Origin: Cellvibrionales bacterium UBA4435
GTDB lineage: Bacteria; Pseudomonadota; Gammaproteobacteria; Pseudomonadales; Porticoccaceae
Length of the DNA stretch: 64,000 bases
Direction of reading: 5' to 3'
Assembly: GCA_002390525.1 (NCBI GenBank)
Contig: DGPR01000002.1
Coordinates: 42,966-106,965, forward strand
Below, piece by piece: positions 37,501-48,369 of this stretch. The notes under the pieces were generated by a model. It saw nothing but the letters and a program-made list of their open reading frames with translations. It was not told the DNA's origin and did not search any database. The position numbers were made by a program, and so were the translations under genes. The stretch's first letter is position 1. Every line of letters starts with the position of its first letter.

Positions 37501-38429
37501 CCAGACGAGTACCAACCATAAATATCAGTATCGACTTTTTGTATCTGGCCACCACCTTTAAAATTACTATGTTTAACGTCATATAGCTGAAGATTACTAT
37601 AGAGTCTATAATTTTCATTTCTCTTAGCTGAAAGCCAAATATCTCCACTCATAGCTGCTTCAAGTTCAATAATTTTTTTATCTATGTTGGGGGAAAAACC
37701 ACGTAAAATTTTCTTTAAGGGAGCATTGATATCAATATAGTATAATTTCAAATAAGCCAAAATATCAAAATTAGCTACATTTTGACCCCTGCCTTTAGCC
37801 TCTATTATAAAATCAACAGGATCTTTGTTCTTTTCAAGATAGACATTGCTAGTTAACCTATGAAAGTTTGCTTTATTCTCTAAGTTAGTATTTTGTAATC
37901 TTAAAGTAGACTTGACCCCTGATAAAAAATTAAAAGTTGCATTAATAGATTTAATTTCTATATAACGATTATTAAAAATATTTCTTAATACCCCAGTATC
38001 TTTTCCGCCAAGGTCTCTTCCAGCAATACTCCATGAACCCTGTTTTGTCTCCTGTATAAGTATATTCATTTGGCCAATACTTAATTCTCGAGAGACAAGT
38101 TCACGAGAAAAAATACTTTGTATCAAGTTAATATGTAGGCTTATATCATTAAGTGTTACCAATGCTTGGTCATTTTTGCTATCGAGCATCGATATTTTTT
38201 TTATGGAAATCTGTGGGGCTAATCGATTCCACTCGCCTGTTATTGAAGCAATTTTCGTTCTATTGCCAAACATGCTAGATATATAATTATCAATCTTAGG
38301 ACGATATGAATCGATATCAGTAATAATATCTTTCTTTATGTAAATTATTGCAGTAGCAGTAATGACTAACATAGAGGCTAGTAAAGATATTACACGGGTA
38401 ACTTTTTTCAAAAATACTGTTTCACCCAA
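34530..38429 (-). CDS. yhdP: YhdP family AsmA-like intermembrane lipid-transport protein
   Basis: A 1299-residue envelope protein with one N-terminal inner-membrane anchor (about 10-30) and a very long periplasmic part made of beta repeats, as in the TIGR02099/AsmA-like proteins. E. coli YhdP, with TamB and YdbH, moves phospholipid to the outer membrane. The C-terminus includes the AsmA-like segment GSANLISEDIEANLTTMLPV. Start is TTG at 38429, backed by a strong AAGGAG seven bases upstream. It follows mreD by 83 bases; maf and rng, usually between them, are missing. Confidence 0.92.
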   Translation of the reverse strand: MGETVFLKKVTRVISLLASMLVITATAIIYIKKDIITDIDSYRPKIDNYISSMFGNRTKIASITGEWNRLAPQISIKKISMLDSKNDQALVTLNDISLHINLIQSIFSRELVSRELSIGQMNILIQETKQGSWSIAGRDLGGKDTGVLRNIFNNRYIEIKSINATFNFLSGVKSTLRLQNTNLENKANFHRLTSNVYLEKNKDPVDFIIEAKGRGQNVANFDILAYLKLYYIDINAPLKKILRGFSPNIDKKIIELEAAMSGDIWLSAKRNENYRLYSNLQLYDVKHSNFKGGGQIQKVDTDIYGWYSSGRDMGLRFENLNFTWDDIRVQSTSIGASKKMHEEKILLSLDKVDLTLLSDISQKIDVIPKNITDLVGKIKPSGMLHNLYLEFTDQNIDHDFRLRANIEDAATHSWDGKPGFRKINGYIDIKSTSGLIELDSPNGFGFQLPDIFDEYIYRSSIKGNISWRYNNKNGALKIFSGLIKMDGVEGNSRSYFYMDIPDISSGLDPQLYLTMGIKNLNARFKESYIPNNLDKRLTKWVDQAVISAKVSEAGFIWRGPLTKKKNRKLKRNALGVTQVFLKTTDGELKFHPEWPALTKLNAVVAMDSSIVESTIYSGFVGDALVQETDLNINPHVSEFPYLSISGAIESDFGVAVDLLRKSPLKSRVIGLKDWNLSGKTDISLDLNIPLSSHKAYSSHNVDMTINSGLMSLIETDIFLEKLNGVLSYRDARGLFSNSLTGYFFNETFDSTLVTHDGSLLIDMNGQISMPSLANFINLKSDQIFKGRTNFIASINVPLKNPSFPIELDINTDMKGAEINLPAPFGKKSSIKKDVSVNVIFDQRTNLIINFGEDIKSYLELEKKLIVNGVLSIESDRSELPGENQFLIEGHLKAADLLQWKNLYPKLFNSDDSKNSHLTPIFDIVIDKIEYAGLSIDAVGVSGGYQNGDWMLGIESEKLEGHLWIPSDSSLPILVDLERLLLQAPSEKTITKYSIHPSELPHLQLSVRNFTIGDKKFGESKLLMVPQDNGVKITDINANLLGLSIGDKEIKTTIEWIVDQNRHYTVFNGLLSVQDIGETMKSWNYPKIMDSKKAQFLSKLSWEGKPWEVSPESINGTVAINLKDGHFYQESSGTANALARLVSLFNFDNWVRRLQLDFSDIYEKGMSYNEMSGGLVFEMGQFTFDPPIKVDLPSGNIQLDGSANLISEDIEANLTTMLPVSNNLPWVAAAIGGLPVAAGVFITSKVFEKQVDKLSSITYSINGSWGSPKVVMEKIFNINTAGQKKSKNEDDISESEPKVR

Positions 38430-38512
38430 AAAACTGCTCCTTAACTAAATGATTAATTATAAAACAAAGTTTATTATCTCATACGACATAAAAATATTTT
38501 TTCTTAAATTAA

Positions 38513-38980
38513 TTATCTATTAAAAATCTTATTTAAGAATAATAATAAAATTGGCCAAGTAAATGCAGATGTAATTGCTGGAGCAATTAGTGCAACTAAG
38601 TCCCAACTTGGGCGATACAAAAGAGATACACTTAATGTTAATAGTTGGTTTAATAGAACCACAAAGAACATCAGTAGCGCTTGATGCAGCAAATTGAAGT
38701 GCTGTATACGTTTACTTAATATAATTAAGATGTACGCACAAAATGAAAAACCTATTGCGTATCGACCATACATTTCTCCTGCAAATATATCTAATATTAT
38801 CCCTATAAGCCAAGCAAACCCAACACCATATTGGGATGGGTTTTTAAACACCCAATAAATAGTGATCATTAATAAGAACTGAGGTCTCCAGAATGCAGTG
38901 ACACTATTTATCGGGAAAATCTGAAGCAACAACCCAAAAAATAATGTTATGCCAACATAAAAAAAACCATTATTTTTCAT
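38513..38980 (-). CDS. mreD: Rod shape-determining membrane protein MreD
   Basis: A 155-residue inner-membrane protein with about five helices. Family features are the PQFLLMITIYWVF segment, GIILDIFAGEMYGRYAIGFS, and the hydrophobic C-terminal SAFTWPILLLFLNKIF. It works in the elongasome with MreB and MreC. Its start overlaps the end of mreC by 11 bases. Confidence 0.93.
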   Translation of the reverse strand: MKNNGFFYVGITLFFGLLLQIFPINSVTAFWRPQFLLMITIYWVFKNPSQYGVGFAWLIGIILDIFAGEMYGRYAIGFSFCAYILIILSKRIQHFNLLHQALLMFFVVLLNQLLTLSVSLLYRPSWDLVALIAPAITSAFTWPILLLFLNKIFNR

Positions 38981-39776
38981 CCTGACCTACTTTAAATTTT
39001 TCTATACTCTGGGAGACTAATAACATGTATCGACTTCTATCCAATTGCGCTGTAGGTTTGACATTTACATTCAAGTAAGGGCTCCCTTTTATTGGATTTA
39101 TTGAGGTTATCCAACCAACAGGGTATCCAGCTGGATAACGTTTACCAAGACCGGAACTAACTAATAGATCACCTACAATTATCTCTGAGGATGGGGACAC
39201 ATAACGTAAAGTTAAATTTCTAAAGTTTCCGTTTCCTTCTGCGACAAAACGCATGCCATTTCGTGAAATTTTTACGGGCATTGCGTGCAAACTATCGCTG
39301 ATCAAGAGGGCTTTGCTACTAGATTTATATACTTCTATAACTTGGCCCATAAGGCCTTCAGAATCAAGTATCGCCTGACCTTTAAATACCCCATAGTCTT
39401 CCCCTCGATTAATCAAGATAGTATGGCTCAAGGGATCAAGTGATTGCCCTATTAACTCAGCAACTAAAACATTGTTTTGTAGTAGTTCTGAAGCATGCAA
39501 TAAATTCCTAAGTCGGAGGTTTTCGGAGGACAGTTCTGCCATTTTTTGAAGGCGTGCTTTTAAAATCAATAATTCTATGTTTTGGAGCTTATTTTTTTCT
39601 TTCAAAGACAAGCTGCTAGAAATATCATCTATCACCCCATCAGCCCAGTTAGGAAAAAGTGCTAATGAGTGAACTGGTGTTACGGTTCCGGAAAACCAAA
39701 TGCGTACTGGTTTCAACCACTGCGTAGTAGCATCAATTAGAAGTAAAAAAAAGGCAACGAAAATCAAGATTAACAT
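38970..39776 (-). CDS. mreC: Rod shape-determining protein MreC
   Basis: A 268-residue bitopic protein: inner-membrane helix at about 1-15, coiled coil around 55-90 (LQNIELLILKARLQKMAELS), and the periplasmic beta domain with LINRGEDYGVFKGQAILDSEGLMGQV and DLLVSSGLGKRYPAGYPVGWI. At the ATG (39776) the membrane helix starts almost at residue 1, unusually short. In frame upstream the codons encode KKIFSNGESNARR, which resembles the usual MreC N-terminus, but the frame there has only ATA (39818) or ATT as starts, so the true start is unclear. It lies 95 bases downstream of mreB. Confidence 0.9.
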   Translation of the reverse strand: MLILIFVAFFLLLIDATTQWLKPVRIWFSGTVTPVHSLALFPNWADGVIDDISSSLSLKEKNKLQNIELLILKARLQKMAELSSENLRLRNLLHASELLQNNVLVAELIGQSLDPLSHTILINRGEDYGVFKGQAILDSEGLMGQVIEVYKSSSKALLISDSLHAMPVKISRNGMRFVAEGNGNFRNLTLRYVSPSSEIIVGDLLVSSGLGKRYPAGYPVGWITSINPIKGSPYLNVNVKPTAQLDRSRYMLLVSQSIEKFKVGQDEK

Positions 39777-39871
39777 TCGTCGGGCATTTGATTCGCCATT
39801 AGAAAAAATTTTTTTTATATCGAAACACCGCTAGTCTTTATTATTCGAAAAAATTATATTAATTAAAGCTT

Positions 39872-40930
<1,059 letters not shown>

Positions 40931-41081
40931 TTAATACCACATATTCCGATTGCACTAAAAGACTAATCTAACTCTAACAATCACTAGATGCGAGAGCAAG
41001 GTCTATGTTCTTTTGTGAAAAATAGCTTCAAAGGTAATTTTTAGTGCAATTTAAATTATTATTAAAATTCGTACATTGACG

Positions 41082-41087
41082 TATAAT
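41082..41087 (+). promoter_or_regulatory. Candidate -10 box of gatCAB
   Basis: A perfect TATAAT, with a weak -35 (TTATTA-like) about 17 bases upstream. The start near 41094 would leave about 108 bases before gatC. The rest of the gap 40907-41201 shows only the mreB ribosome site and no clear second promoter. Confidence 0.45.
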
Positions 41088-41201
41088 ACCGCTGAATTAA
41101 TGAATGTGGTACCTTAATATTTAACCTTAGTTTTTGAAAATATTGAGTGAAATCATATTTTTACTACTATAAAGCTATTAACAACCAATAGATATTATAT
41201 T

Positions 41202-41489
41202 ATGTCAATCAATCATAAAGAGATCATGAAGCTCGCTGAATTAGCTCGCATACAATTAAACGACGAAACAATTAAAGAAACTACAAAAAGCATCACAGAT
41301 GTACTTTGTTTAATTGATCAACTCGGTGCAGAGAAGACTAATGATATTCAGCCAATGGCTCATCCTACAGATGCATTCCAATGTTTGCGTGCAGACGAAG
41401 TAACTGAATCTGATCAGAGACAAACCTTCCAAAATCTTGCTCCTTTAGCAGAAAATGGGCTATATCTTGTACCTAAGGTAATTGACTGA
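41202..41489 (+). CDS. gatC: Asp-tRNA(Asn)/Glu-tRNA(Gln) amidotransferase subunit C
   Basis: A 95-residue chaperone-like subunit that holds GatA and GatB together. The pattern is KLAELARIQLNDETIKETTK, then IQPMAHPTDAFQCLRADEVTES and the C-terminal LAPLAENGLYLVPKVID, all typical. It heads gatC-gatA-gatB, the pathway that amidates misacylated Glu-tRNA(Gln) and/or Asp-tRNA(Asn). Confidence 0.96.
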   Translation: MSINHKEIMKLAELARIQLNDETIKETTKSITDVLCLIDQLGAEKTNDIQPMAHPTDAFQCLRADEVTESDQRQTFQNLAPLAENGLYLVPKVID

Positions 41490-41502
41490 TTAAGGATAAT
41501 AT

Positions 41503-43002
41503 ATGGGCAGTAAAGACATACATGAGAAAACTATTGCTGAAATTATTTTTGCGTTAAATGCAAGAGAATTTTCTAGTTTAGAGATTACTCAGCATTTCTT
41601 AAATCGTATAAAAACACTAAATAGTGTTTATAATTGCTTCATTACTATCTGTGAAGAATCGGCTTTAAAGCAAGCCAAAATAGCAGATCAAAAAAGAATG
41701 ACTGGTGAATTCTCAGATTTTTGCGGTGTTCCAATAGCGCATAAAGATATTTTTTGCACGAAAGATTTGCGAACTACTTGTGGTTCAAAAATGCTAGATA
41801 ATTTTATTCCTCCCTATGATGCAACTGTGGTAGAAAAATTTTCTTTTGAAGGGGCTGTAGTTTTAGGAAAAACTAATATGGATGAGTTTGCGATGGGCTC
41901 ATCTAACGAAACTAGTTATTTTGGAGCAGTAAAAAATCCTTGGGACATTAAAACAGTTCCTGGGGGATCTTCTGGGGGGTCTGCCGCAGCCATTGCAGCT
42001 CAAATTACGCCTGGTGCAACAGGGACAGATACTGGTGGATCAATTCGACAACCAGCAGCTCTTTGTGGAATAAGCGGGCTGAAACCAACCTATGGAAGAG
42101 TTTCCCGATGGGGGATGATAGCTTTTGCCTCAAGCCTTGATCAGGCAGGACCAATGGCGAAGACAGCAGAAGATTGCGCATTAATGCTCAAGATAATGGC
42201 AGGCTATGACGCTAAAGATTCCACATCTGCAAATATAATAACACCAGATTATACAGAAAAAATATCACGTTCGATTAATGGTCTAAAAATAGGGGTTCCA
42301 AAAGAATACTTTCAGGATGGCCTTAACTTTGAAACTGAAAAATCAGTTTTAGACGCACTATCTCAACTTGAAAAACAAGGTGCAATATTAGTCCCTATAA
42401 GCCTTCCTCATAGTCATCTTGCTGTTCCAGCTTACTATGTCATTGCGCCAGCTGAGGCATCATCAAATCTTTCTAGATTTGATGGCGTACGTTATGGGCA
42501 TAGATGCGAAAACCCAAAAGATTTAAATGATATGTACACGAGAAGTCGTGCCGAGGGTTTTGGCGATGAAGTTAAGCGCAGGATATTAGTCGGCACTTAC
42601 TGTCTCTCTGCTGGTTACTATGACGCATACTATAGAAAAGCGCAACAAGCTCGGCGACTCATAAAACAAGATTTTGTTTCAGCATTTAATGAAGTTGATG
42701 TAATTATAGGCCCCACATGTCCAAATCCAGCCTTTGAGTTTGGCGCAAAAAAAAATGATCCTGTTGAAATGTATCTAGAAGATATTTTTACTATAGCCAC
42801 CAATCTAGCCGGACTACCTGGTATGTCTATCCCATGTGGTTTAGTGGATAAAAAACCTGTCGGTATACAAATCATAGGTAACTACTTCAGAGAAGCACTA
42901 ATACTTAATGTTGCGCATCAGTATCAAACTATTACAGATTGGCATCAAAACTATCCTAAAGACGAAAAGATAGAAAGTATAAGAAAAATGAGGCTCGAGT
43001 AA
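41503..43002 (+). CDS. gatA: Asp-tRNA(Asn)/Glu-tRNA(Gln) amidotransferase subunit A
   Basis: Glutaminase subunit releasing ammonia for transamidation. The 499 residues carry the amidase-signature triad K81 (AHKD), S156 ([11 protein letters not shown]) and S180 ([12 protein letters not shown]). AAGGATAA precedes the ATG. The stop overlaps the gatB start by one base (TAATG). Confidence 0.98.
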   Translation: MGSKDIHEKTIAEIIFALNAREFSSLEITQHFLNRIKTLNSVYNCFITICEESALKQAKIADQKRMTGEFSDFCGVPIAHKDIFCTKDLRTTCGSKMLDNFIPPYDATVVEKFSFEGAVVLGKTNMDEFAMGSSNETSYFGAVKNPWDIKTVPGGSSGGSAAAIAAQITPGATGTDTGGSIRQPAALCGISGLKPTYGRVSRWGMIAFASSLDQAGPMAKTAEDCALMLKIMAGYDAKDSTSANIITPDYTEKISRSINGLKIGVPKEYFQDGLNFETEKSVLDALSQLEKQGAILVPISLPHSHLAVPAYYVIAPAEASSNLSRFDGVRYGHRCENPKDLNDMYTRSRAEGFGDEVKRRILVGTYCLSAGYYDAYYRKAQQARRLIKQDFVSAFNEVDVIIGPTCPNPAFEFGAKKNDPVEMYLEDIFTIATNLAGLPGMSIPCGLVDKKPVGIQIIGNYFREALILNVAHQYQTITDWHQNYPKDEKIESIRKMRLE

Positions 43003-44465
43003 TGGAATGGGAAATTGTTATAGGCCTCGAAGTACATGTTCAGCTTGCCACTAAATCCAAAATTTTCTCAGGCTCAAGTACTACATTCGGTTCAAAACCA
43101 AATACACAAGCATCTGCTTTAGACTTGGGGATGCCTGGTACGCTTCCTACTCCGAATGAGGAGGCATTCCGTCAAGCAATTATGTTCGGTTTAGCTATAA
43201 ATGCAGATATTGAAAAGTGCTCAATCTTTGAACGTAAAAACTACTTTTACCCGGATCTTCCAAAAGGTTATCAAACTACGCAACTTGAAAAGCCTATTGT
43301 AAGGTCGGGAAATATAGTTATTGAATTATCAGATGGTACAAGAAAATCGATCAGAATCCATCACGCTCACTTAGAAGAAGATGCAGGTAAATCTCTACAT
43401 GAAGAATTTCAAGAAATGACTGGTATAGACTTTAATCGGGCAGGAACTCCGCTGATAGAGATTGTTTCAGAGCCAGATCTAAGTAGTGCAGAAGAAGCAA
43501 CTTTGTTCGCTAAAAAACTATATGGTATTGTGACTTCCCTCGGAATTTGTGATGGAGAAATGGCGCAAGGCTCCATGCGCTTTGACGTGAATGTTTCAAT
43601 TAGAAAACCTGGAGGAACCCTTGGGACTAGGACAGAAACTAAAAATTTAAACTCTTTCAGATTTATGGAAGATGCTATTGATATCGAGGTTCAGCGACAA
43701 ATTGACCTAATAGAGGATGGAAAAAAGGTAGTGCAAGAGACGAGGCTATTTAACGGGGAAACTAAAAAATCAAAATCACTTCGCAGTAAAGAAGAAGCTA
43801 ACGACTATCGGTATTTTCCATGCCCTGATCTCCTGCCTGTTATCATAGAAGATGAATACATCGAAGAGATTCGTCGTACTTTGCCAGAGCTGCCTGAAGC
43901 AAAGCTTAAGAGATTCAAAGAGCAATACTCGCTTTCAAATTACGATGCCAATATATTGAGTAGTGATCAGCTCTTAGGTCAATATTTTGAGGTTGTGGCT
44001 AAAAAAAGTGGAGATGCGAAGATCGCAGCAAATTGGATACTGGGAGAACTTTTAGCTCGGCTAAATTCAACTGGCTTAACTATTACTCTATGTCCTATTA
44101 AATCAGAAGATCTCGCAGAAATGATTTGTCGAATCCTAGATAATACTATTTCAGGAAAAATGGCCAAAGAAGTCTTCGATGGAATGTGGAAAGGGGACGG
44201 TAATGCAGACAGTATTATAAGTTCGAGAGGTCTAAAGCAAGTATCAGACAGTAGTGTTATCGAATCATTAGTCATCCATATTATAAAAATTAATCCAAAT
44301 CAGGTTGATGATTATCTGAAGGCAGAGGAAGCAAAACGTTCAAAAATGTTAGGTTATTTCGTAGGGCAGGTTATGAAAGCTTCTAAGGGGCAGGCAAACC
44401 CGAAACAGGTTAACAAAATTTTAAGAGGACAACTTAACAAGTTGATTAATAATATTGAACTTTAA
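43002..44465 (+). CDS. gatB: Asp-tRNA(Asn)/Glu-tRNA(Gln) amidotransferase subunit B
   Basis: Kinase/transamidase subunit binding the misacylated tRNA. The 487 residues start with [17 protein letters not shown] and include [11 protein letters not shown], the IEIVSEPDL segment, [16 protein letters not shown] and [12 protein letters not shown], with a GatB/YqeY helical tail after about 330. Translation is coupled to gatA. Full length. Confidence 0.98.
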   Translation: MEWEIVIGLEVHVQLATKSKIFSGSSTTFGSKPNTQASALDLGMPGTLPTPNEEAFRQAIMFGLAINADIEKCSIFERKNYFYPDLPKGYQTTQLEKPIVRSGNIVIELSDGTRKSIRIHHAHLEEDAGKSLHEEFQEMTGIDFNRAGTPLIEIVSEPDLSSAEEATLFAKKLYGIVTSLGICDGEMAQGSMRFDVNVSIRKPGGTLGTRTETKNLNSFRFMEDAIDIEVQRQIDLIEDGKKVVQETRLFNGETKKSKSLRSKEEANDYRYFPCPDLLPVIIEDEYIEEIRRTLPELPEAKLKRFKEQYSLSNYDANILSSDQLLGQYFEVVAKKSGDAKIAANWILGELLARLNSTGLTITLCPIKSEDLAEMICRILDNTISGKMAKEVFDGMWKGDGNADSIISSRGLKQVSDSSVIESLVIHIIKINPNQVDDYLKAEEAKRSKMLGYFVGQVMKASKGQANPKQVNKILRGQLNKLINNIEL

Positions 44466-44485
44466 AAAAATAGAAATATAAACTC

Positions 44486-44782
44486 ATGGCTATATTAAAA
44501 GATAAAGAAAAAGTTTTAGGCGAAGTATTTGACGATGAGAGAATTAAGACCTTTTTGAACTTTCACCCGCCACAAAATGTAAATCCAGATTTTCATCTTC
44601 TAGAGAAAGCTTATCGAGGCATGAATATAGAAAATTTTGATACCTTCGTAAGTTTTTTTCTTGAAAAGGGCTACAATATAAACGCAAAAAATGCAGCGGG
44701 GAACAGCTTTACAACTATAATAAACCAGCATCGCCACGGAAAACCATATTTTATAATTATGAAAAAATATGGTGGAAACTAA
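44486..44782 (+). CDS. Small conserved protein, PA4642-like
   Basis: A 98-residue soluble protein with the pattern DKEKVLGEVFDDERIKTFL, LLEKAYRGMNIENFDTFVSF and GYNINAKNAAGNSFTTIINQ. It resembles a small gammaproteobacterial family I recall as PA4642; the C-terminal third looks like one ankyrin-type repeat. No function is known. It follows gatB by 20 bases and probably shares its transcript. Confidence 0.65.
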   Translation: MAILKDKEKVLGEVFDDERIKTFLNFHPPQNVNPDFHLLEKAYRGMNIENFDTFVSFFLEKGYNINAKNAAGNSFTTIINQHRHGKPYFIIMKKYGGN

Positions 44783-44964
44783 GTCAGAAAAATTTATTAC
44801 CGAGACCTAATAACCAACTTATTGACCCATTGGTTTATCTTTGTAATCCAAATTATATACATGTCCTAATCAATTATTATTATCATTTATAAGAAATATA
44901 TAAACATAAATATTAGTTATTATATAATAAGAATGAAGTTTATTAATTTTACAAGAGGTTTCGC

Positions 44965-45297
44965 ATGATAAATGGAATGAATTTTGAAGGTGTAAGCATA
45001 TGCAACTGGAGAGAAATTGAGGCTATTGAGGGAGCACCAGGAATTACTGTTAGGAATCTTTGGACTGGAGATAACAATAAGCGTGTCGATATCTATGAAT
45101 TTGAACCTGGTGCTAATTATGGGGCACTTGATGTGCATGAAGATGGTCCTGAGCAAGTATATGTTTTATCTGGAATTTTTAATGATGGCAGAGAAGATCA
45201 CCAAGCCGGTACGTTCTTGCATCATCCAAAGGGATCAGCTCATGTGCCTCAGTCAAAGGTTGGTTGCACTTTACTAGTTATGTTTCCAGAAGGCTAA
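44965..45297 (+). CDS. Cupin-domain protein (ChrR-like cupin)
   Basis: A 110-residue single-domain cupin. The barrel motifs are visible: the first metal motif region around ALDVHEDGPEQVYVLSGIF (H and E ligands) and the second GTFLHHPKGSAHVP with two histidines. It resembles the ChrR-type cupin that binds zinc, but there is no anti-sigma N-terminus. It could be a small dioxygenase or sensor; the substrate is unknown. CAAGAGG precedes the ATG. The 182-base gap before it shows no clear promoter or terminator. Confidence 0.8.
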   Translation: MINGMNFEGVSICNWREIEAIEGAPGITVRNLWTGDNNKRVDIYEFEPGANYGALDVHEDGPEQVYVLSGIFNDGREDHQAGTFLHHPKGSAHVPQSKVGCTLLVMFPEG

Positions 45298-45343
45298 AAA
45301 AAACGCAAGTCATTGGTATTTATATTAAAAAAATTTTAATGCG

Positions 45344-45371
45344 TTGACTCCAAAAAAAACTGGTATATAAT
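45344..45371 (+). promoter_or_regulatory. Strong sigma-70 promoter of the cold-shock gene
   Basis: TTGACT (45344-45349), a 16-base spacer and a perfect TATAAT (45366-45371). This is the best sigma-70 match in the window. Start near 45378. Confidence 0.8.
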
Positions 45372-45377
45372 ATTTGT

Positions 45378-45533
45378 AGCTTGAAAATACGTCTTATATT
45401 TATGTACGCCATCTCGATGTCTTACCTTTAGTTAGTAGCTCGTCCGGTTTTTCATAAGTAATAGCAACACATTTCAGCAAATAACGGTCTTTAATATGGA
45501 CTTAAATTACTAATGATTTTAAAGGATAAAGTT
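45378..45533 (+). promoter_or_regulatory. Long 5' leader of the cold-shock gene
   Basis: About 156 untranslated bases separate the predicted start from the ATG. Such long leaders are characteristic of cold-induced csp genes, where they act as a thermosensitive RNA structure. I see no exact copy of the E. coli cold box. The ribosome site AAAGGATAAAG closes the leader. Confidence 0.5.
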
Positions 45534-45743
45534 ATGTCTACTACTACTGGTACAGTTAAATGGTTTAATGAAGCAAAAGGGTTCGGATTTATTGAACAAG
45601 AGTCTGGCCCTGATGTTTTTGCTCACTTCAGCGCAATAGCTGCCGAGGGTTTTAAAACTTTAATGGAAGGACAAAAAGTAGAATTTACAGTTACAGAAGG
45701 TCAGAAAGGCCCTCAAGCTGAGAATATTACTGTAATAAGTTAA
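45534..45743 (+). CDS. CspA-family cold-shock protein
   Basis: A 69-residue RNA chaperone. The OB-fold has RNP1 (KGFGFI) and RNP2 (DVFAHF), and the family start [15 protein letters not shown]. An ATG seven codons upstream (45513) exists, but AAGGA before 45534 and the usual N-terminus decide for 45534. It ends before a bidirectional terminator. The next genes are two DEAD-box helicases on the other strand. Confidence 0.96.
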   Translation: MSTTTGTVKWFNEAKGFGFIEQESGPDVFAHFSAIAAEGFKTLMEGQKVEFTVTEGQKGPQAENITVIS

Positions 45744-45776
45744 TTTTTATTTATAGGTAAAAATTTGGACTCAGCA

Positions 45777-45805
45777 AAAAAAGGCGTGAATCTCACGCCT
45801 TTTTT
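45777..45805. terminator. Bidirectional Rho-independent terminator
   Basis: A6, GGCGTGA, loop ATC, TCACGCC, T6: a perfect 13-bp symmetric hairpin with U tracts on both strands. It ends the csp transcript on the plus strand and the rhlE transcript on the minus strand. Confidence 0.93.
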
Positions 45806-45827
45806 ATAGCTTCTATTTATTGTTGTT

Positions 45828-47087
45828 CTAAAAACTCCTCTTAGAGGTACGTCCCCATACATCTTGATTTGCCTCCAGCTTATTTTTACTAGATCTTCTT
45901 GATCTACCTTTATGTTTTAAAACTCTATCTTCTGGCATAGCTTTTATCGTAGGATCCGGTAAGAAGCCATCAATTTGTTTTTTTGGGATATTAAATTTTA
46001 AAAGATTTTCTATGTCTCTTAATAATTTATATTCATTTATACATACCAATGATAAGGCTTCACCCTCATTACCGGCCCTTCCAGTACGACCAATACGATG
46101 AATATAGTCCTCTGGGATGTTTGGTAGCTCAAAATTCACGACATGTGGCAGCTGATCAATATCAAGGCCACGAGCTGCAATATCAGTCGCCACAAGTACA
46201 CGTATGCTTCCATTTTTGAAATCAGATAATGCTTTAGTTCTTGCTCCTTGACTTTTATTTCCATGAATAGCGGCTGACTTCAGCCCATCTGCTTCGAGCT
46301 GTTTAGTAAGTCTATTCGCTCCATGTTTTGTGCGAGCAAACACTAAAACCTGCTTCCAGTTTCCAGAGCCAATCAAAAATGAAAGTAGCTCACGTTTTCT
46401 TCCTTTATCCACCAAATGAACGACCTGCTCTATTCTTTCAGCAGTTGTGTTTCTTTGGGCAACCTCTATTAACCTAGGTTTATTTAACAGCTTATCTGCA
46501 AGCTTCTTTATATCATCAGAAAAAGTAGCTGAAAATAGGAGATTTTGACGTTTCTTTGGTAATAGACCTAAAATTCTCTTTATGTCTGGTAAAAACCCCA
46601 TATCTAGCATTCGGTCTGCTTCATCTAATACAAGTATTTCTATCTTAGAAAGATCTATTGTTTTTTGATTAGCATGATCGAGAAGACGCCCAGGAGTAGC
46701 TATTAATATATCTATACCCGAGCGTAATTTTTTAATCTGGGGGTTTATCTTTACACCCCCAAAAACAACCGTAGATGTTATTTTCAGATATTTACTATAA
46801 TTTGTGACATTATCTGATACTTGTGCAGCAAGCTCTCTTGTTGGAGTAATTATTAGTGCTCTGGTGGGTCGATAACCTTTTTCTTGATTATACTGGCTCA
46901 ATATCTCGAGCATGGGTAAGGTAAATGCAGCTGTTTTACCCGTTCCTGTTTGTGCACCTGCGAGAACATCTAGGCCCTTTAATACTATAGGAATAGCTTT
47001 TTTTTGAATTGGTGTAGGTTGAATATAACCTTGCTCAGAAACAGCACGGACTATATCGGCTGATAGGCCAAGATTAGCGAATGACAT
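45828..47087 (-). CDS. rhlE: DEAD-box RNA helicase, RhlE-like
   Basis: A 419-residue ATP-dependent RNA helicase. Motifs: Q motif [18 protein letters not shown] at 45-52, [35 protein letters not shown], and [10 protein letters not shown]. The basic tail ([15 protein letters not shown]) is RhlE-like. Probably involved in ribosome maturation or mRNA decay at low temperature. Ends at the shared terminator; 79 bases separate it from rhlB upstream. Confidence 0.92.
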   Translation of the reverse strand: MSFANLGLSADIVRAVSEQGYIQPTPIQKKAIPIVLKGLDVLAGAQTGTGKTAAFTLPMLEILSQYNQEKGYRPTRALIITPTRELAAQVSDNVTNYSKYLKITSTVVFGGVKINPQIKKLRSGIDILIATPGRLLDHANQKTIDLSKIEILVLDEADRMLDMGFLPDIKRILGLLPKKRQNLLFSATFSDDIKKLADKLLNKPRLIEVAQRNTTAERIEQVVHLVDKGRKRELLSFLIGSGNWKQVLVFARTKHGANRLTKQLEADGLKSAAIHGNKSQGARTKALSDFKNGSIRVLVATDIAARGLDIDQLPHVVNFELPNIPEDYIHRIGRTGRAGNEGEALSLVCINEYKLLRDIENLLKFNIPKKQIDGFLPDPTIKAMPEDRVLKHKGRSRRSSKNKLEANQDVWGRTSKRSF

Positions 47088-47166
47088 AAAGGTAAGACTC
47101 CGATATTAGTATCTCTACATTCTTTCCTTGAAAGCAAGTCTATAGAAATTGAGATTGAATTTTATC

Positions 47167-48369
47167 CTATGGTAAAAGATCTTTTGCTGGAAGTTCTGCT
47201 AAAAGCTTTGATCCAAGTAATTTTTCTATTGGTTCTAATAAAAATGCATCATCCTCGCAAGCGAAGCTTATTGAAGTTCCATTCTCTCCTGCCCTACCAG
47301 TTCTACCAATACGGTGAACATAATCCTCTGGCTCCTCAGGTAAAGTATAATTTACCACATGGCTTATACCATCAATATGAATGCCCCTACCGGCCACATC
47401 TGTAGCTACTAGTATAGTTAGTTTTCCAGACTTGAAATCCTCTAATGTTTTTATTCGCTTCCCTTGTGGGACTTCGCCTGACAGGAGTCCAACATGAAAA
47501 CCTTTGTCTTTAAGTTTTTTCTGAAGCCCTCGACACTGATCACGTCTATTAGCAAAAACAATCACGCTTTCAACCTCGTTTTGCTGGATAATATTTTTTA
47601 ATAGCTCAAATTTTTCTTCTGTAGAGGTGATGTATACCTTTTGGGTTACACTTTCTGTAGCAATATTGTCGGGTTCGATCTCTACAGTTGTTGGATCAAC
47701 AGTCCATTGTCTTGCAAGCTCTATTACCTCTGGTGTAAAGGTTGCAGAGAAAAACATTGTATGCCTATGATCTGGATGTGGAGTAAGCCGAACAATTCTT
47801 CTAACTTGGGGAATAAAACCCATATCAAGCATTCTATCCGCTTCATCAAGAACTAAAATTTCCGTTCTATCCAAATAAACATCATTACTACTAGCAAAGT
47901 CCAACAAACGTCCAGGTGTAGCTACTAGTATATCGCAGAGACTGTCATGTAAATATCGTTTTTGCTTATCGTAATCTATACCTCCAACCAAGCTATGCAC
48001 TTTTAAGTTTGTATATTTACAAAGATCTCTTGCATCTCCAGCTATTTGCATCACTAATTCACGAGTGGGAGCAATAATCAGTGATCTAGCCTCCCCTGCA
48101 AAATAATCATCCTCTACTGGATTATTGAGGAGTTCAGTTATAATTGTTGTCAAAAAAGCTGCAGTTTTTCCAGTACCAGTTTGCGCTTTACCAACAATAT
48201 CATGTCCTCTGAGTGTATATGGCAATGTTCTTGCTTGTATAGGAGAACAATATTGAAAACCGAGATCTGATATTGCATGCATCAAAATTATAGGTAAGTT
48301 GAAATCATGGAAACGTGATCTGCCATCTATAGGCTCGACTTCGAATTCAGTTAAATCCCAGCTCTTCAA
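47167..48369 (-). CDS. rhlB: DEAD-box RNA helicase, RhlB-like
   Basis: A 400-residue helicase with AQTGTGKT at 62-69, [38 protein letters not shown] and [10 protein letters not shown]. The N-terminus [26 protein letters not shown] resembles RhlB, the helicase of the RNA degradosome. It starts with TTG at 48369, with GGGAG about ten bases upstream. It shares direction with rhlE, and both face the csp gene. Confidence 0.88.
   Translation of the reverse strand: MKSWDLTEFEVEPIDGRSRFHDFNLPIILMHAISDLGFQYCSPIQARTLPYTLRGHDIVGKAQTGTGKTAAFLTTIITELLNNPVEDDYFAGEARSLIIAPTRELVMQIAGDARDLCKYTNLKVHSLVGGIDYDKQKRYLHDSLCDILVATPGRLLDFASSNDVYLDRTEILVLDEADRMLDMGFIPQVRRIVRLTPHPDHRHTMFFSATFTPEVIELARQWTVDPTTVEIEPDNIATESVTQKVYITSTEEKFELLKNIIQQNEVESVIVFANRRDQCRGLQKKLKDKGFHVGLLSGEVPQGKRIKTLEDFKSGKLTILVATDVAGRGIHIDGISHVVNYTLPEEPEDYVHRIGRTGRAGENGTSISFACEDDAFLLEPIEKLLGSKLLAELPAKDLLP

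Noticed and set aside
44812-44835. AACCAA/TTGGTT inverted repeat after the PA4642-like gene as a terminator
   Set aside because: Only six AT-rich pairs, a 12-base loop and no T run.
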